Source: Cinnamomum chago (Eukaryota; Streptophyta; Magnoliopsida; Laurales; Lauraceae). Taken from it: a stretch of DNA of 64,000 nucleotides. Numbering within the stretch: position 1 is the stretch's first letter; every line of letters begins with the position of its first letter. The translations under genes and the position numbers were made by a program. Shown piece after piece: positions 11,850-22,455 of this stretch. Below the pieces are notes generated by a model that was given only the letters and a program-made list of their open reading frames with translations, was not told the DNA's origin and did not search any database. Location: contig CP142460.1 in assembly GCA_038049695.1 (NCBI GenBank), positions 25,514,001-25,578,000 of the forward strand. Reading direction: 5' to 3'.

Positions 11850-11877
11850 GATGTTTGTAAATCTGGTTTGATCTCTT

Positions 11878-11893
11878 CCCACAGACGGCGCCA
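11878..11893 (-). promoter_or_regulatory. Primer binding site of Tat element 1
   Basis: Immediately inside the 5' LTR, the minus strand reads TGGCGCCGTCTGTGGG, starting with the TGG that pairs with a tRNA CCA end. This string is common in Tat-type elements; I do not assign the tRNA. Confidence 0.75.
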
Positions 11894-11895
11894 AT

Positions 11896-12109
11896 TGTAA
11901 GTGCCTAAATATTTACGGGCTTGATTACATGGATAGAAAACTTCTTAGGAAGGATCAAATGCCTGAAACTTGAAAGGAAAGGAGAAACAAAGGTTAGAGA
12001 CCCTGGCTGCAATCAGCCAAAGGCACTCCGATGCCTTAGTTAGTTCAGCAACTAGACAAAGGATGAGTGAATGGAGAAAAAGGAGGAGTTTTAGAGCATG
12101 GGTATAAGA
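11896..12109 (-). repeat. 5' LTR of Tat element 1, inner part
   Basis: Homologous to 976-1190. It starts TGTAAGTGCC on the plus strand and continues to TATAAGA at 12109, where a solo LTR is inserted. The last five bases TAAGA (12105-12109) are the target duplication repeated at 17149-17153. Confidence 0.88.
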
Positions 12110-15100
12110 TGAAAATCCGGGATCCAAACTCTAGCGGGGGGTGAATAGGGTGAGCTTCAAATTAGTAACCAATTATGACCAATTTTAACTTCTTTAAATT
12201 AAATTAGCCACTAGTGATGATTATCAAACTAAATGTAGAAGCTAACAAAAACAATCACCACAAAGCATGCACCATCACACAATGATTTATAGTGGTTCGG
12301 CCTCAATGTCTACATCCACTACCGGCTTGTGCTCCTACACCCTACGGATTTCCACTATTTATGTTTTTTATTAGGCTAAGCAATAACCCTTACATTATGC
12401 TTTCCAAGGCTAAGCAATAACCTCTTACACTATGATTTTTTAGGCTAAGCAATAACCTTTGCAACCAAAAGGTTGGTTATCTATCTAAGTAGTGTCTAGA
12501 ATACTTGATGGAGATACAATTTTAGCTCAATACAATGCCTCTTAATTAGGCGGATATGAAAGTGAAAATCTAATTCATACACACTATGAATGTAAAGATG
12601 AATGCACAATGTATATGTATGATGTCCTCAATCAATTTGGAAATAAAACCTCATAAATGTATGCCAAAGGCTTTTAAAAGTTTTAGCTCATAAAAACATT
12701 TATGATTGAGGAAAGAATGCTAATCACATGTTAAAAATAACTTGAAAAAGATATACCTATGTATTCCAAACAAGTTGTGAAATTCTAAGAACAAAACATG
12801 TGATGCATAAGGATTTCAATCAAATTAACAATGTAGCTCAATAGATGTATGCTAAAAGCATTTGAAAATGTAAAATACAAAAATAGATTTGATTGAAGTT
12901 AAGGGACAAATCATATGTGTAAGACCCCGACCCGAGTGAGCCCGATTAGTACTAATTTAGTTGCGTGTTAGTACTAAGCTCGATTAGTGATTTTTGGCTA
13001 AGTTGGGTTTGAATTAGCCTTTGTTATAGTTTTGGGGATTTTGGTTGGCTTAGTGTTAGTAGGGCCCTTTGGGGGTCCCTTTTCATGACATTGCATATGT
13101 TTGAGGATTTATCGGAGGTTTTTACATTCATGATTTTAATCCCGTTTTACTCGCTTTGATGATCCCTACAACTTTTATGTTAATCCCGTTGTCGTTTGAG
13201 ATCCCGAAACTCGAATTATTGGCCTTGAGGGCAAAACAGTCATTTCACACCAAATCTGTACCCAAAACTTAATATCCTCGAAAACCGCGAAACATACACT
13301 TTTTAGAAACTAGATATTTCGACGATCATTTCTTCCTTCTTCGTCGAATTCATCCGAGGTCTCTCGAGAGATGATTTCAGCCAACCTAGTTCCTTTAGTA
13401 GTGGGACCCAATTCATTGTTAACAAAGGGGAAGCCATTAACCCATTCACTTCATTTCCATTTTTCCAGCACAAGAGGTGAGAGCTAGGGTTTTCTTCATC
13501 TTCTTCTTGCTCTTGCCTTTTATCACTCAATCCACTCTCAAGCTTGCACCAAGAAAAGATTAGAGATCATCATCTTCTTCACCTCATTGAGAGCTTCCTC
13601 TTGATAGTTTTGTGGAGAAAACCCACATTCCAAGGATTTCCTTTGAGCTTACCTTGTCCATTAGAGAACCTTACAAGTAAGTATTTCCCTTTATCTTCTA
13701 GAATTGTATTCCTTGGACCTTAGAGAAGCTTCCCTATCATCCTTGGGAGATTTCCTTGTTATTTCATTGTTTGACTATTTTAGGGTTTTATTTGGGGTTT
13801 TGCCTTGTAGCTTGGATTCATTGTCTTGGAAGACTTGATAGAGCTTGATTTCTTTGTTAGAAGACCTAAGGCAAGTGAATAAATGATTTTCCTAAGCTTT
13901 TATTGATTTTTGGACATTTTCCATTAATGTGCATTTATTGCTTTGTTTTGAAATGAATGCTCATGATAAGTATTAATGACACATTTATAATCTTGGAGAA
14001 GTAGTGGTTTATGGCATTGAATTTCTTCTTGTTTTGTTGCAAAGTTATATTTAGATTGTGAAATGGTTCCCTTCTCCTTTCACCTTGTGTTGAATGTATG
14101 GTTGGTGAAGGAGAATATGGTTGATTTGATGGAGGATTTGTTGTAGTTTGAAGGGAGAAATAGACCCCTCTTATGATGCATATGAAGGGCTGGAGGAAGG
14201 TTGTAAAAAGGAAGAGAAGGAGGACAGCTGAACTGGTCCGGAACCCATTTGACAGTTCGCTCGAGCGACCTGTCCAGAAAAGGATTCGGGAATTCCAGTA
14301 GCTTGGTCGCTCGAACGCATTTAAATAACCGCTCGACCGATGAGTTCGCTCGAGCGAACTCTTCGATTCGCTCGAGCGATGCGGTCTGCCTGGCATGATG
14401 CACGGGTACAGAAATTTCGGCATGCTCCTCACGGTTGGTTTGGTTACATCGATGTTCACTTCATTCAATCATGAACGGGACGGAATAACGCGATATCTTC
14501 TTTATATCTAAATACAAGACTTTTTCCGTGGTTATCGCGAATTCTATTCCTTTCGATGACTGAGTAGGTAGCTTGATGTCTCCGAATTAACATCATACTT
14601 AGGACGGACCGTTTATAGTATTGATTTTCTATCATAACATCTAGTTATAACCATAAGCTCATTTTAAGTTTTGAAAATTGTAAAAGTGCATAAGGAGCCC
14701 GGGATGTCTTCAAACTCAAGGAGTACCAAGTCATATCTATGATCGACATACGGGACCCCTATTCACTCAAATAGATCTTAAAACATTTATCTTCCCGATC
14801 TGGTATAGTTCATTATATTCTTCATTTCCCAGTTTTACATTACATGACTTGTTTTCCCCGAAAGCATAGTGTATACTTGAAATGGTTACTTGACCCGAAG
14901 TGCATTGCACCACATGATATGTCAGTGTGCCTTGAGCACCCCCGTCTTGCCGCTTGATTATATATATTTGTACTTGATTTATTTGCATTGTCTCGATTGT
15001 ATTTGACCTATGAGTCGGCACCACTAAGCTTGGATAACCTCGTTGGTTTGATCCACAGACTTGGAGATCCCCCTCTTGTCCCGCCAGCTGCAGTTTGGAT

Positions 15101-17148
15101 CCCGCTACCCGGTCATTACCGTGGTTTTGTCCTGATACCGCAGATTGCTACTATGGTCCCCGATGCCCGGTTCGCTACCGTGGTCATGTATAGTATATGT
15201 ATTTATATGAGATCCCCTGTTTCTCCTCACCTTTAGTGACTGAGACCAGGGCCTAGTTATTGCTCTATCACCTTAGTGATAGAGGACTTAGCTTCGTGTG
15301 GTCGCCATCTTGCTTGTTCCCGATCCCTTGGTTACCTCATATGTTTTATCTTGTTTACATGTTTTCTAGCAAATGATTTATCTATTTTATGAGAGTTCTT
15401 GCTTAAACAGATTTCCTTGTTTTTCGAGATATTTCATCTATTTTAAGTTGTTGCATCTTCTCACTCTCTTGCCAGACCGTCGTGTCTGATCCTTTGCTTT
15501 GGTACTCAGGTCCCGTTGCCGGTTTCCTTGAGGAGGAACCGGAGGAGGCAGTAGGTGAGCTGCAACCTCTAGTCGAGTGGCGTGTTGACGATGTCATGTA
15601 GACATCGGGTTGCTACAAGAGGCGTACATTTTGGGGGGAACTTATTAACTATTCTTTTGGGTTATTCTTTTGTAGTATTGGCCTTTGTTGGCCTCTATTG
15701 TTGGGAATGTAACTAACTGATATTTTGTTTAACTTTGACAACTTGGGGAAACTTGCTATATATATCATTGCTCATTCTGATACAGTAATTATACTTATTG
15801 TTATGGTCTTCATGACTAATGATAGTCTACTATTTGATTTGCTACACGCTTCCGCACTTAAAAGAAATATTCATTGATTGTTGTGATATCTTCACCGCGG
15901 ACACCTGTGGGAAATTAAATAAGTTGTATATATGTGGATGTAGATAATCATCATCCACCATCTATCCACTATCCATCTATCTAATGAGTCCTGATCCCGG
16001 ATTGGGATTTCCCGGTCCGGGGTCGCGACAATATGTAATTAAAAATTCAACTTGAAAATGATATACCTATCAATGCTAAGCAAGTTGTGAAACTTTAAAA
16101 CAAAAGTACATATGATTTGTGAAGTTGTTGAATCCAAACATAAGATAGATTTGAAAAGTGATTTTCTTATGATGAAAAACAATAACCAAAGATTCAACCA
16201 AGTATAGGAATGATGTTACATATAATTTCAAAGATGTTTTCAATAACATGATTTACTTAGATATACCAATTTGAGTACTACTTGGTTTGAATCAAGGTGA
16301 TGCATCCAAAACAATAAATCAATTCAAAACATATATATGTTAAGGACACAACAAATCATAGTTTATAATGCTAGAAAAGATTTACCAATAATTAAAGCAA
16401 AGCATGAAAACATATGATTAAGAAAAGTAAAGCTTACTTAGTGATTTAACTCAATGAAATCAAGCTTTAGCTTTCCAAATGACCTCTATCATCTCTTAGC
16501 GCATTCCCCTTTGATTGGCCTCAAAACATCTCAAGGAGGGCCTCTTAGTTCCTCTCATTTTTCAAATGAATGAACTTGCTTTTATACTAAAAAAATGACT
16601 TTCTGTGAGTCCCCGGTCGACTTGCACCTTTCCCCGGTCGACCTGGGCTCAACGGTCATAAAACTGACCGTTTGAAAAGAGCCCCAACGGCTCTATTCCC
16701 GGTCGACCTGCAGTGTGGTCGGTCGACCGGGTCCCTTGGGCCAGTCGACCAGCCATACTGCAGGTTGACACGGGCTTGGGACCAATTTCCCCTAAAATGC
16801 ATATTAAAAGATAATTTCTTGTGGGGGATTTTGGGCCAATGAATTAAGCTTGGAATCATGATTTAAATCAAACTAAGAGGTATAAAAACATGAAACATAA
16901 AAAGCCTAAAATGATTTGAAAGATTTAAAACTAATAGGATTGCTTGATTCATAAAACTTATTTTCAAACCTAATTGCATCCAAGTTTAAAATTAAAACAT
17001 GCATGAACCAAGATTTCTACAAGTCTTAAAAACAGTGAATGTGTAAATCAAGATTTCAAGATTTTCTAAATCAATGCTTGTGTGAAAATTCAAATGATGT
17101 TAAAATGATAATGCATTCATCAAATTGCAAAACACAAAATCCCTAACA
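12110..17148 (-). mobile_element. Solo LTR of the same family as the non-autonomous element at 31195, interrupted
   Basis: On the minus strand it begins TGTTAGGGATTTTGTGTTTTG at 17148 and ends ...GGATCCCGGATTTTCA at 12110, resembling the LTR at 31195-33399 throughout (the CTCACCCTATTCACCCCCC segment, the TTGCTTAGCC repeats, the GGTCGACC cluster). Perfect 5-bp target duplications TAAGA flank it (12105-12109 and 17149-17153). Without the nested insertion it is about 1.92 kb. It carries no internal region, so it arose by LTR-LTR recombination. A minus-strand TATAAAAG lies near 16573-16582. Confidence 0.88.
12918..16030 (+). mobile_element. Solo LTR, 3.1 kb, Tekay/Del-like
   Basis: It starts TGTAAGACCCCGACCC at 12918 and ends GGTCCGGGGTCGCGACA at 16030. 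Perfect target duplications ATATG occur at 12913-12917 and 16031-16035. No coding sequence or internal domain. The length and the ends fit the long LTRs of chromovirus (Tekay/Del) elements. Palindromic CGCTCGAGCG boxes occur at 14258, 14347 and 14369. Lineage is inferred from length and ends only. Confidence 0.85.
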
Positions 17149-17633
17149 TAAGACGTTGCATGTAAGTGTTGTGTTATGCATACCTACTCTGGATTTACTC
17201 CTTGTATATATAGGCCAAGAGTTGACTTTTGGGGGTATGGTCCCATCAGACCTTACCCTGACGTCTTAGGCATAGAGCCCCATTGGACCTTACCCTGGTT
17301 GACCTTAGAGGCAGAGTCCCATCGGACCTTACCTTAATGTAGACATAGCCGCCAGATAATGATAACTTCTTATCTCGATCCGAGGCATGTCACCATCAAT
17401 CAACACATTCTGTAACGTAGTTGAGTCTTCTCTGTAGGAGCACAGTTGCAGCTGACTAAGAGTTAATGCCCGTCTCGGTTAACCGAACTGAAGATGATAC
17501 CGAGGTCAGATGTGACCTCGGTAATGAAGCATTCTGGCACTGTTGTCGAGATGAAAAGGCCGAGATCAAGATATGCCTATCTGGTACCCTTACCAAAACC
17601 AACATAATCTCGGTATTAGGAAAATGTCCCACA
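17149..17633 (-). repeat. 5' LTR of Tat element 1, outer part
   Basis: Continues the LTR after the nested solo LTR: TAAGACGTTGCATG matches 1181-1194 and the end GTCCCACA matches 1660-1667. It includes the minus-strand TATA region (near 17201-17218). Confidence 0.88.
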
Positions 17634-17908
17634 CAAAGACTAAAGTACCAATTCGAACTAAGATTTTAATGAATTTTTTAGCTGATTAGTTTGTGATATT
17701 CGAAGGGCCTGTTTGGAATAATGAAAGTTGTGTAAGTGAATAAATGGATTCACAGGTACTTCCATTGAAATACCTTTCCTGACATGGACAACTTCCTGAA
17801 TGTGGACAAAGTTTTATGAAAAATGATATACACTAAACCACTTTGTAATACCTTCTCCATGATTTCGAAACATGCTAGGGATCCGTGATTGAGTGGATAT
17901 GTAAATGG

Positions 17909-17975
17909 TGTTTTAGGGAAATTGGTTCGAGCAGCTGCAGTGTGTTTTAGGGAAATTGGTTCGAGCAGCTGCAAT
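17909..17975. repeat. 33-bp direct duplication
   Basis: GTGTTTTAGGGAAATTGG and the following bases up to GCAGCTGCA occur twice in a row, starting at 17909 and 17942. Confidence 0.85.
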
Positions 17976-18859
17976 GCGAGAAAGAGTGGGGTTGATGGTA
18001 TGTTGTGGGGTGGAAAGAGTGGGAGAGAGAGAGATCATGGGTTTTAGAAGAGAGACAAAGAGGGGTGTACCTCGTCAGTAATTGCAGACGGTCTTATTCC
18101 TCTTCTTCTTTCCCTTTCACTTCGCTTCCTTTCTTCTCCCGTTTTCATTTTTCTTCTTTCCTTGACCTATAAAGAGAGATCATTTTTCTTCTCCCGATTT
18201 GAACTCGTGAAAGTCCTATTCTCCTACTCTCTCTCTTTCTCTATTTTCTGCACCAAAGATCTTGGGCGGGATACTCTTTCGGTGGGCGGGAATTATTTTG
18301 GACGAAAAGTCATTCTAAGGGGCTCGCATGTGTTTTGAGCGGATAATACCATACGCGTGAACTGAGGTGTAGGCATGTCGATTTAGCCTATTGAAATGGG
18401 TACCTGGCCCGGCCAAGCTCATTCCAAGCCCAAAAACACAAGGCTTTTAAAAAAAATTGAGCCTAGGCTTCATAAGGCCAATTAAGAGGGTTATTTTTGT
18501 AACTTCGCCTTCATAATCTCCCCATAATAGGCCTTCCTCTTTCATAATGAAACCCTAAGGGCACGCTTGGCAACCATCCGCGTAAGGAGATTCCTTGCGC
18601 TTTTCCACATAGTTGCGGATTTTACTTGTTTGGATGGGCATGGATTTTCAGAGGACAGACCAGTGAAATCTGCTCAAGCGATTATTCTTGCAGTTGGACC
18701 TCTCCCCTTCGGACTCGCTGAATCCATGGAAGAAGAGAAAAGCGGAGCTACAGTAACCGAAGCGATAATGTAGATTAATAAGTTTTCGCTTTGAAAATGT
18801 ACCTTTTAGGTCCCTTAATCAAGATCCAATCCATTACTCACCTTTAACAATTCCAAAAC

Positions 18860-19290
18860 GACCACCTCACCAAATTTCAGCCGTTGATTCCTCTTATATC
18901 TTGAGATATGTGCCAAAACGTCCTCATAGTTTACACTATATGTAAAATGAGAATAAATAAAGTCCGTTTTTTTCAATTTTATGGTTTATGTGGGGTCCAC
19001 AATCATGATTGGAACCAGTTATTAGTTCAAAAAGGTCAAGCACGGCAAGGTGACTAGATTTTAGTCATTGATTCCTCTTATATCTTGAGATATGTGCTAA
19101 AACGTCATGACAGTTTACACTATGTAAAAAGGGGAATAAATACAGTTTATTTTCTTTAATTTTTTGGTTTATGATCGGAACCAATAATTAGTTCTGGAAG
19201 GTCAAACACTGCAAGGTGAACAAATTTCAACCATTGATCCTTACTGGATCTTGAGATATTTGTAAAAGCGTCCATACACTAGAATGTTAA
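18860..19290. repeat. Diverged tandem repeat, about 166-184-bp unit, ~2.5 copies
   Basis: The block TTGATTCCTCTTATATC followed by TTGAGATATGTG and AAAACGTC recurs at 18884, 19068 and, more diverged, 19234. Between blocks the order AATAAATA...TTTATG...GGAACCA...AGTT is also kept. No coding content. Confidence 0.75.
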
Positions 19291-19330
19291 TCTTTTATTT
19301 ATATGAGCCCCCTTTATGATTGGAACCGTT

Positions 19331-19400
19331 CAAAGTCTCTAGATGGTGAATGTTGAGGTTTTCATAAAAGTCTTTAGATGGTGAATGTTGAGGTTTTCGA
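19331..19400. repeat. ~38-bp direct duplication
   Basis: AAGTCTCTAGATGGTGAATG plus TTGAGGTTTTC is repeated directly downstream with one substitution. Confidence 0.8.
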
Positions 19401-19970
19401 TTTTTATGAATTATGAGAAATTTTTGAAAAAATATTTATAACCATTGGATCATATATATATATATGGGGAGTTCTATTGGCACCACATTTTTTGCTCTTC
19501 ACACCGAATTTCTCTCTACACCGATGTATAAAAGTTGGTTTTTTTTTATAGATCTTACTCTCTGCACCCATCAATATACCCAAACTACCACTCCCTACCC
19601 ACACTCGTTCATCTCTGCTCTCCCCACACATCTGTTCATCTCTCCACTGTAGACGATTATTCATTTTCATCACCGGAAACGGCTTGCTGCAAGAGGTCAT
19701 TCACTCCTTGACGAAACCAAGTGAAACCTGACCTCCGTTGGTGCAGTGAAACGTCCATTTTTAAACATATGGTAAGTCACCTTCCTTCTTCACCATTCTC
19801 ATTGTATTTTTTTTTTTTTTTTACAAATACATCAATGTAGCAACTATTTTGCATAAAATATGTTCAAAGGATTCCAATGCTTTGATAGTTATCACATAAT
19901 GAATCTATTTACTGTGTAGTTGTACTGGTGTGATTTTTTCTAAATTTTTTTTCTTTCTTGCACCGCGATC

Positions 19971-20195
19971 TGTTCGGTACTGATAGTTCGAACATTGTAT
20001 TATTGTTCGGAAACTAATGTTCGAGAAGTCACTGGATGTTCAGAACCTAATGTTCGATCATATGCTTGACGGTCAGATATTAATTTTCGAACAATAGAGT
20101 AAAGATCGAATATTAATTTCCGAACAAGACTAGTAAAGATCAGATATTAAAATCCGCGCATTCTAGATACGTTCAAATACACAGTTCCGAACAGT
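19971..20195. repeat. Left subterminal motif cluster of the MULE
   Basis: About ten TTCGAA-like motifs in 225 bp, in both orientations: TGTTCGGTAC (19971), GTTCGAAC (19986), TGTTCGGA (20003), TGTTCGAG (20018), TGTTCGAT (20051), TTCGAACAA (20085), TCCGAACAA (20118) and others. The right side (25066-25156) has a similar cluster. Confidence 0.6.
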
Positions 20196-20255
20196 AACTG
20201 GTCCACTTAAGGTCTATTTTTGAAAAAAAAAAACTCTTCTTCCAATGTTTTAGAA

Positions 20256-22170
20256 ATGGATAGGCCAAGCAATTCCAGATTAAGACCGACAGCTTCCAAC
20301 ATGAGGTGTCGTCAAAGAATTGAAGAGGTTGTAGAAGAAGTACAGGAACCGAGTTGTGATTTTGAACAAGATAATGAAGAAGAAGCCTCTATTGAACAAT
20401 TTGAGGAAAAATCCGTGGTTGAATAAGAAATAACTGCGGGGCCAGAAGATCGTTCTTTGTTGCCCAGTTTCAACACACACATCGCTACATACATTTGGCA
20501 TTCACAGGTATGTATTTTTTTAATTTTTTTAATTTTTTTGGTTACATTCTTCAATAATTTTATTTTATTTTTACGTTATGCAGGAACGGGTTGCTCTCAA
20601 GTGTTTAAGCCATGGACAAAAAATACCACACTGGCAACTGAATGAAAGCCACAGGTTCAGAGAGTTAGTTGATAGATCTAATTTGAGTCCACTTATCACA
20701 GCATCCTACCGCTTTGCTAGTAAGATCCTCGTCTCTTGTTTTGTGGAAAGGTGGCAACCTGAAAGAACACTTTCCACATGCCGTTCGGCGAGATGTCCAT
20801 AAATCTAGACGATGTTGCCACAATACTTGGGATCCCTGTGACTGGCCGTTCTGTTGCTTATAGTGGTAGAATCTCATATCAAGATGCTCATTCACTCCTT
20901 GTTAACGCTTTGGAAGTTGACCCAAATGAAGCAAATGATGAGCTGTAAGATTGGAGTGGCTAAGAGGGAGGTTCTCAAACATAACTGATGATGATGGGGA
21001 TGACATGATCGATTGTGCAGTGAGAGCTTATCTTGTGTATTTATTAGGCTACACATTGTTCACGGACAAGAGTGGCACTCGTGTGCCAATTATGTATCTT
21101 ACCCTGTTGACAGATTTAGAGCGGGTCCGTACATATGCATGGGGTGCAACTGCTCTAGCATATTTATATAGACAGTTGGGATTGGCTACCCGCTATGAAG
21201 TTAAACAAATTGATGGATATCTTACGCTGCTAGAGGCATGGATTTATGAGCATTTTAAGTGTTTGGCTCCAACTCCCAACATTCACTATGGAGTTAGTCA
21301 ACCCCGAGTGCATCGCTGACTCCCTCGTAGAGAGACTACTGCTCCTCTACAATCACTACGAGAAAGGCTAGATTTTATGGGTGTAGAACATGTACTTAAA
21401 TTTACTTGTCAAACTGTTATTGGAGTGAATGACATAAAATTTCTAACAATTGTTTTGGTCATTGCAGGTCACATGGGATCCTTATTGCGATATTAGGCGG
21501 CACCATCCATTTAATGAGGTCACTTTCTATTGTGGATGCATTAAGTCCATGGACGTCGGATAGGATCCTTAGACAGTTTGGTATGGTGCAGTCTATTCCT
21601 CCACCTCCATTAACTCCGATTCGTGCTGGACGAGGCCCGACCACAAATGCATGCCACATTGCGTATCAATATTTTGATCAAGTATGGGAAAGATAGAATG
21701 ATCACCTACTATCTGGGCTGAATCGAAGCACACCGGTTCGACGTCCTTGGGATTGCATACCAAATTACATGGATTGGTACGCACGAATATCATGGAGGCT
21801 GCTGCAGAACCCTAACCTCCAATCAAGTTTTCGCCCACGTCCTCCAGATGCGCAACCTAGTTCAAACATTGAATATGAGATGGTAATATTAATATATTAA
21901 TATTAAGCCTTTTCTTTTAATGTGTTAAAGTTAACTAATGAATTGATGGCCTAATTGCAGTGCAATGCAGGTGCCCTTAGCATTCTTGATAGAGTTGTCG
22001 CCCGGGGACCGGATGGTTGGATTGAAGACCCTTACGGTATATACACTCACGTCGAGCAGGCAGCACATGTTTTACGTGGAATGTCTATCGAAGAGGTAGA
22101 GCGCACGGTCCGACACCCTAGCATGACTGCTCGTTCTTATGTACGTAGGCCCCGCAGGGACAGTAGTTAA
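20256..22170 (+). pseudogene. Plant mobile domain (PMD) protein of the MULE, broken
   Basis: Exon 1 from ATG 20256 (MDRPSNSRLRPTASNMRCR) has an acidic N-terminus, then GPEDRSLLPSFNTHIATYIW up to a GT donor at 20508; exon 2 begins at 20584 (ERVALKCLSHGQKIPHW). It continues with FASKILVSCFVERWQPE, ATILGIPVTGRSVAY, WLRGRFSNI, AYLVYLLGYTLFTDKSGTRV, AWGATALAYLYRQLGLATR, then the exon at 21469 with VTWDPYCDIRRHHP and DQVWER, and a last exon at 21959-22170. These blocks are typical of plant mobile domain proteins (PF10536, the MAIL1/MAIN family). Lesions: TAA at 20424, frameshifts near 20763 and 20945, TGA at 21317 where Trp is expected, frame change near 21560. Host PMD proteins act in silencing and genome stability; in a transposon the role is unknown. 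Confidence 0.8.
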
Positions 22171-22455
22171 TTTCATGATTATGTTCCATCACTGTAATAT
22201 ATTTTATTGGTTGTGTGGGTTGGCATTGTCATACATTTTGGTAACATAGATTTTATGGGTTGTATGAGTTGGCATTGCCAGCAAATTTTGAAGGATGGTA
22301 GATGTAATACAAATTTTGAAAGGAACTCAATTGCATTTCTAAACCCAAATTGTTGTGAATTTATGGGATCATACATATAGAAAATACATGTACTAAACCC
22401 AACCATGTGGCTAAATGATCATTGGAAAGCAAAAAAAAAAAAAATTACAATCTTT

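Larger units (their letters stand above)
976..17633 (-). mobile_element. Tat-lineage Ty3/Gypsy retrotransposon, degenerate, with nested insertions
   Basis: Element on the minus strand: 5' LTR on the right (11896-12109 plus 17149-17633, split by a nested solo LTR), primer site, gag, protease, RT, two RNase H regions, integrase, an antisense ORF on the plus strand, polypurine tract and 3' LTR on the left (976-1667). Domain order RT-RH-archaeal-type RH-IN and the opposite-strand ORF between IN and the 3' LTR are known traits of the Tat lineage. Stops and frameshifts are spread over all coding parts. The first ~110 aligned LTR bases show about ten differences, so it is not a recent insertion. I see no matching 5-bp target duplication (GAGAT before 976, CAAAG after 17633). 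Confidence 0.9.
17634..19465. other. Intergenic region with short tandem repeats
   Basis: No convincing gene. It holds a 33-bp duplication (17909-17975), a CT/GA-rich stretch (18010-18240), a segment starting GGGCACGCTTGGCAAC near 18559 that resembles a DNA-transposon end without a visible partner, and the tandem repeats listed separately. Confidence 0.5.

Noticed and set aside
14080-14468. Overlapping minus-strand frames of 107 and 177 codons
   Set aside because: Inside a non-coding Tekay-like solo LTR; Ser/Glu/Arg runs come from CGCTCGAGCG palindromes.
17705-18370. GGGCCTGTTTGGAAT start suggestive of a hAT element
   Set aside because: No matching inverted end found within a reasonable distance.
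18567-18773. 68-codon plus-strand frame starting MATIRVRRFLALFHIV
   Set aside because: Isolated, no homology recognised, and the GGGCACGCTTGGCAAC start looks like a DNA-element end.
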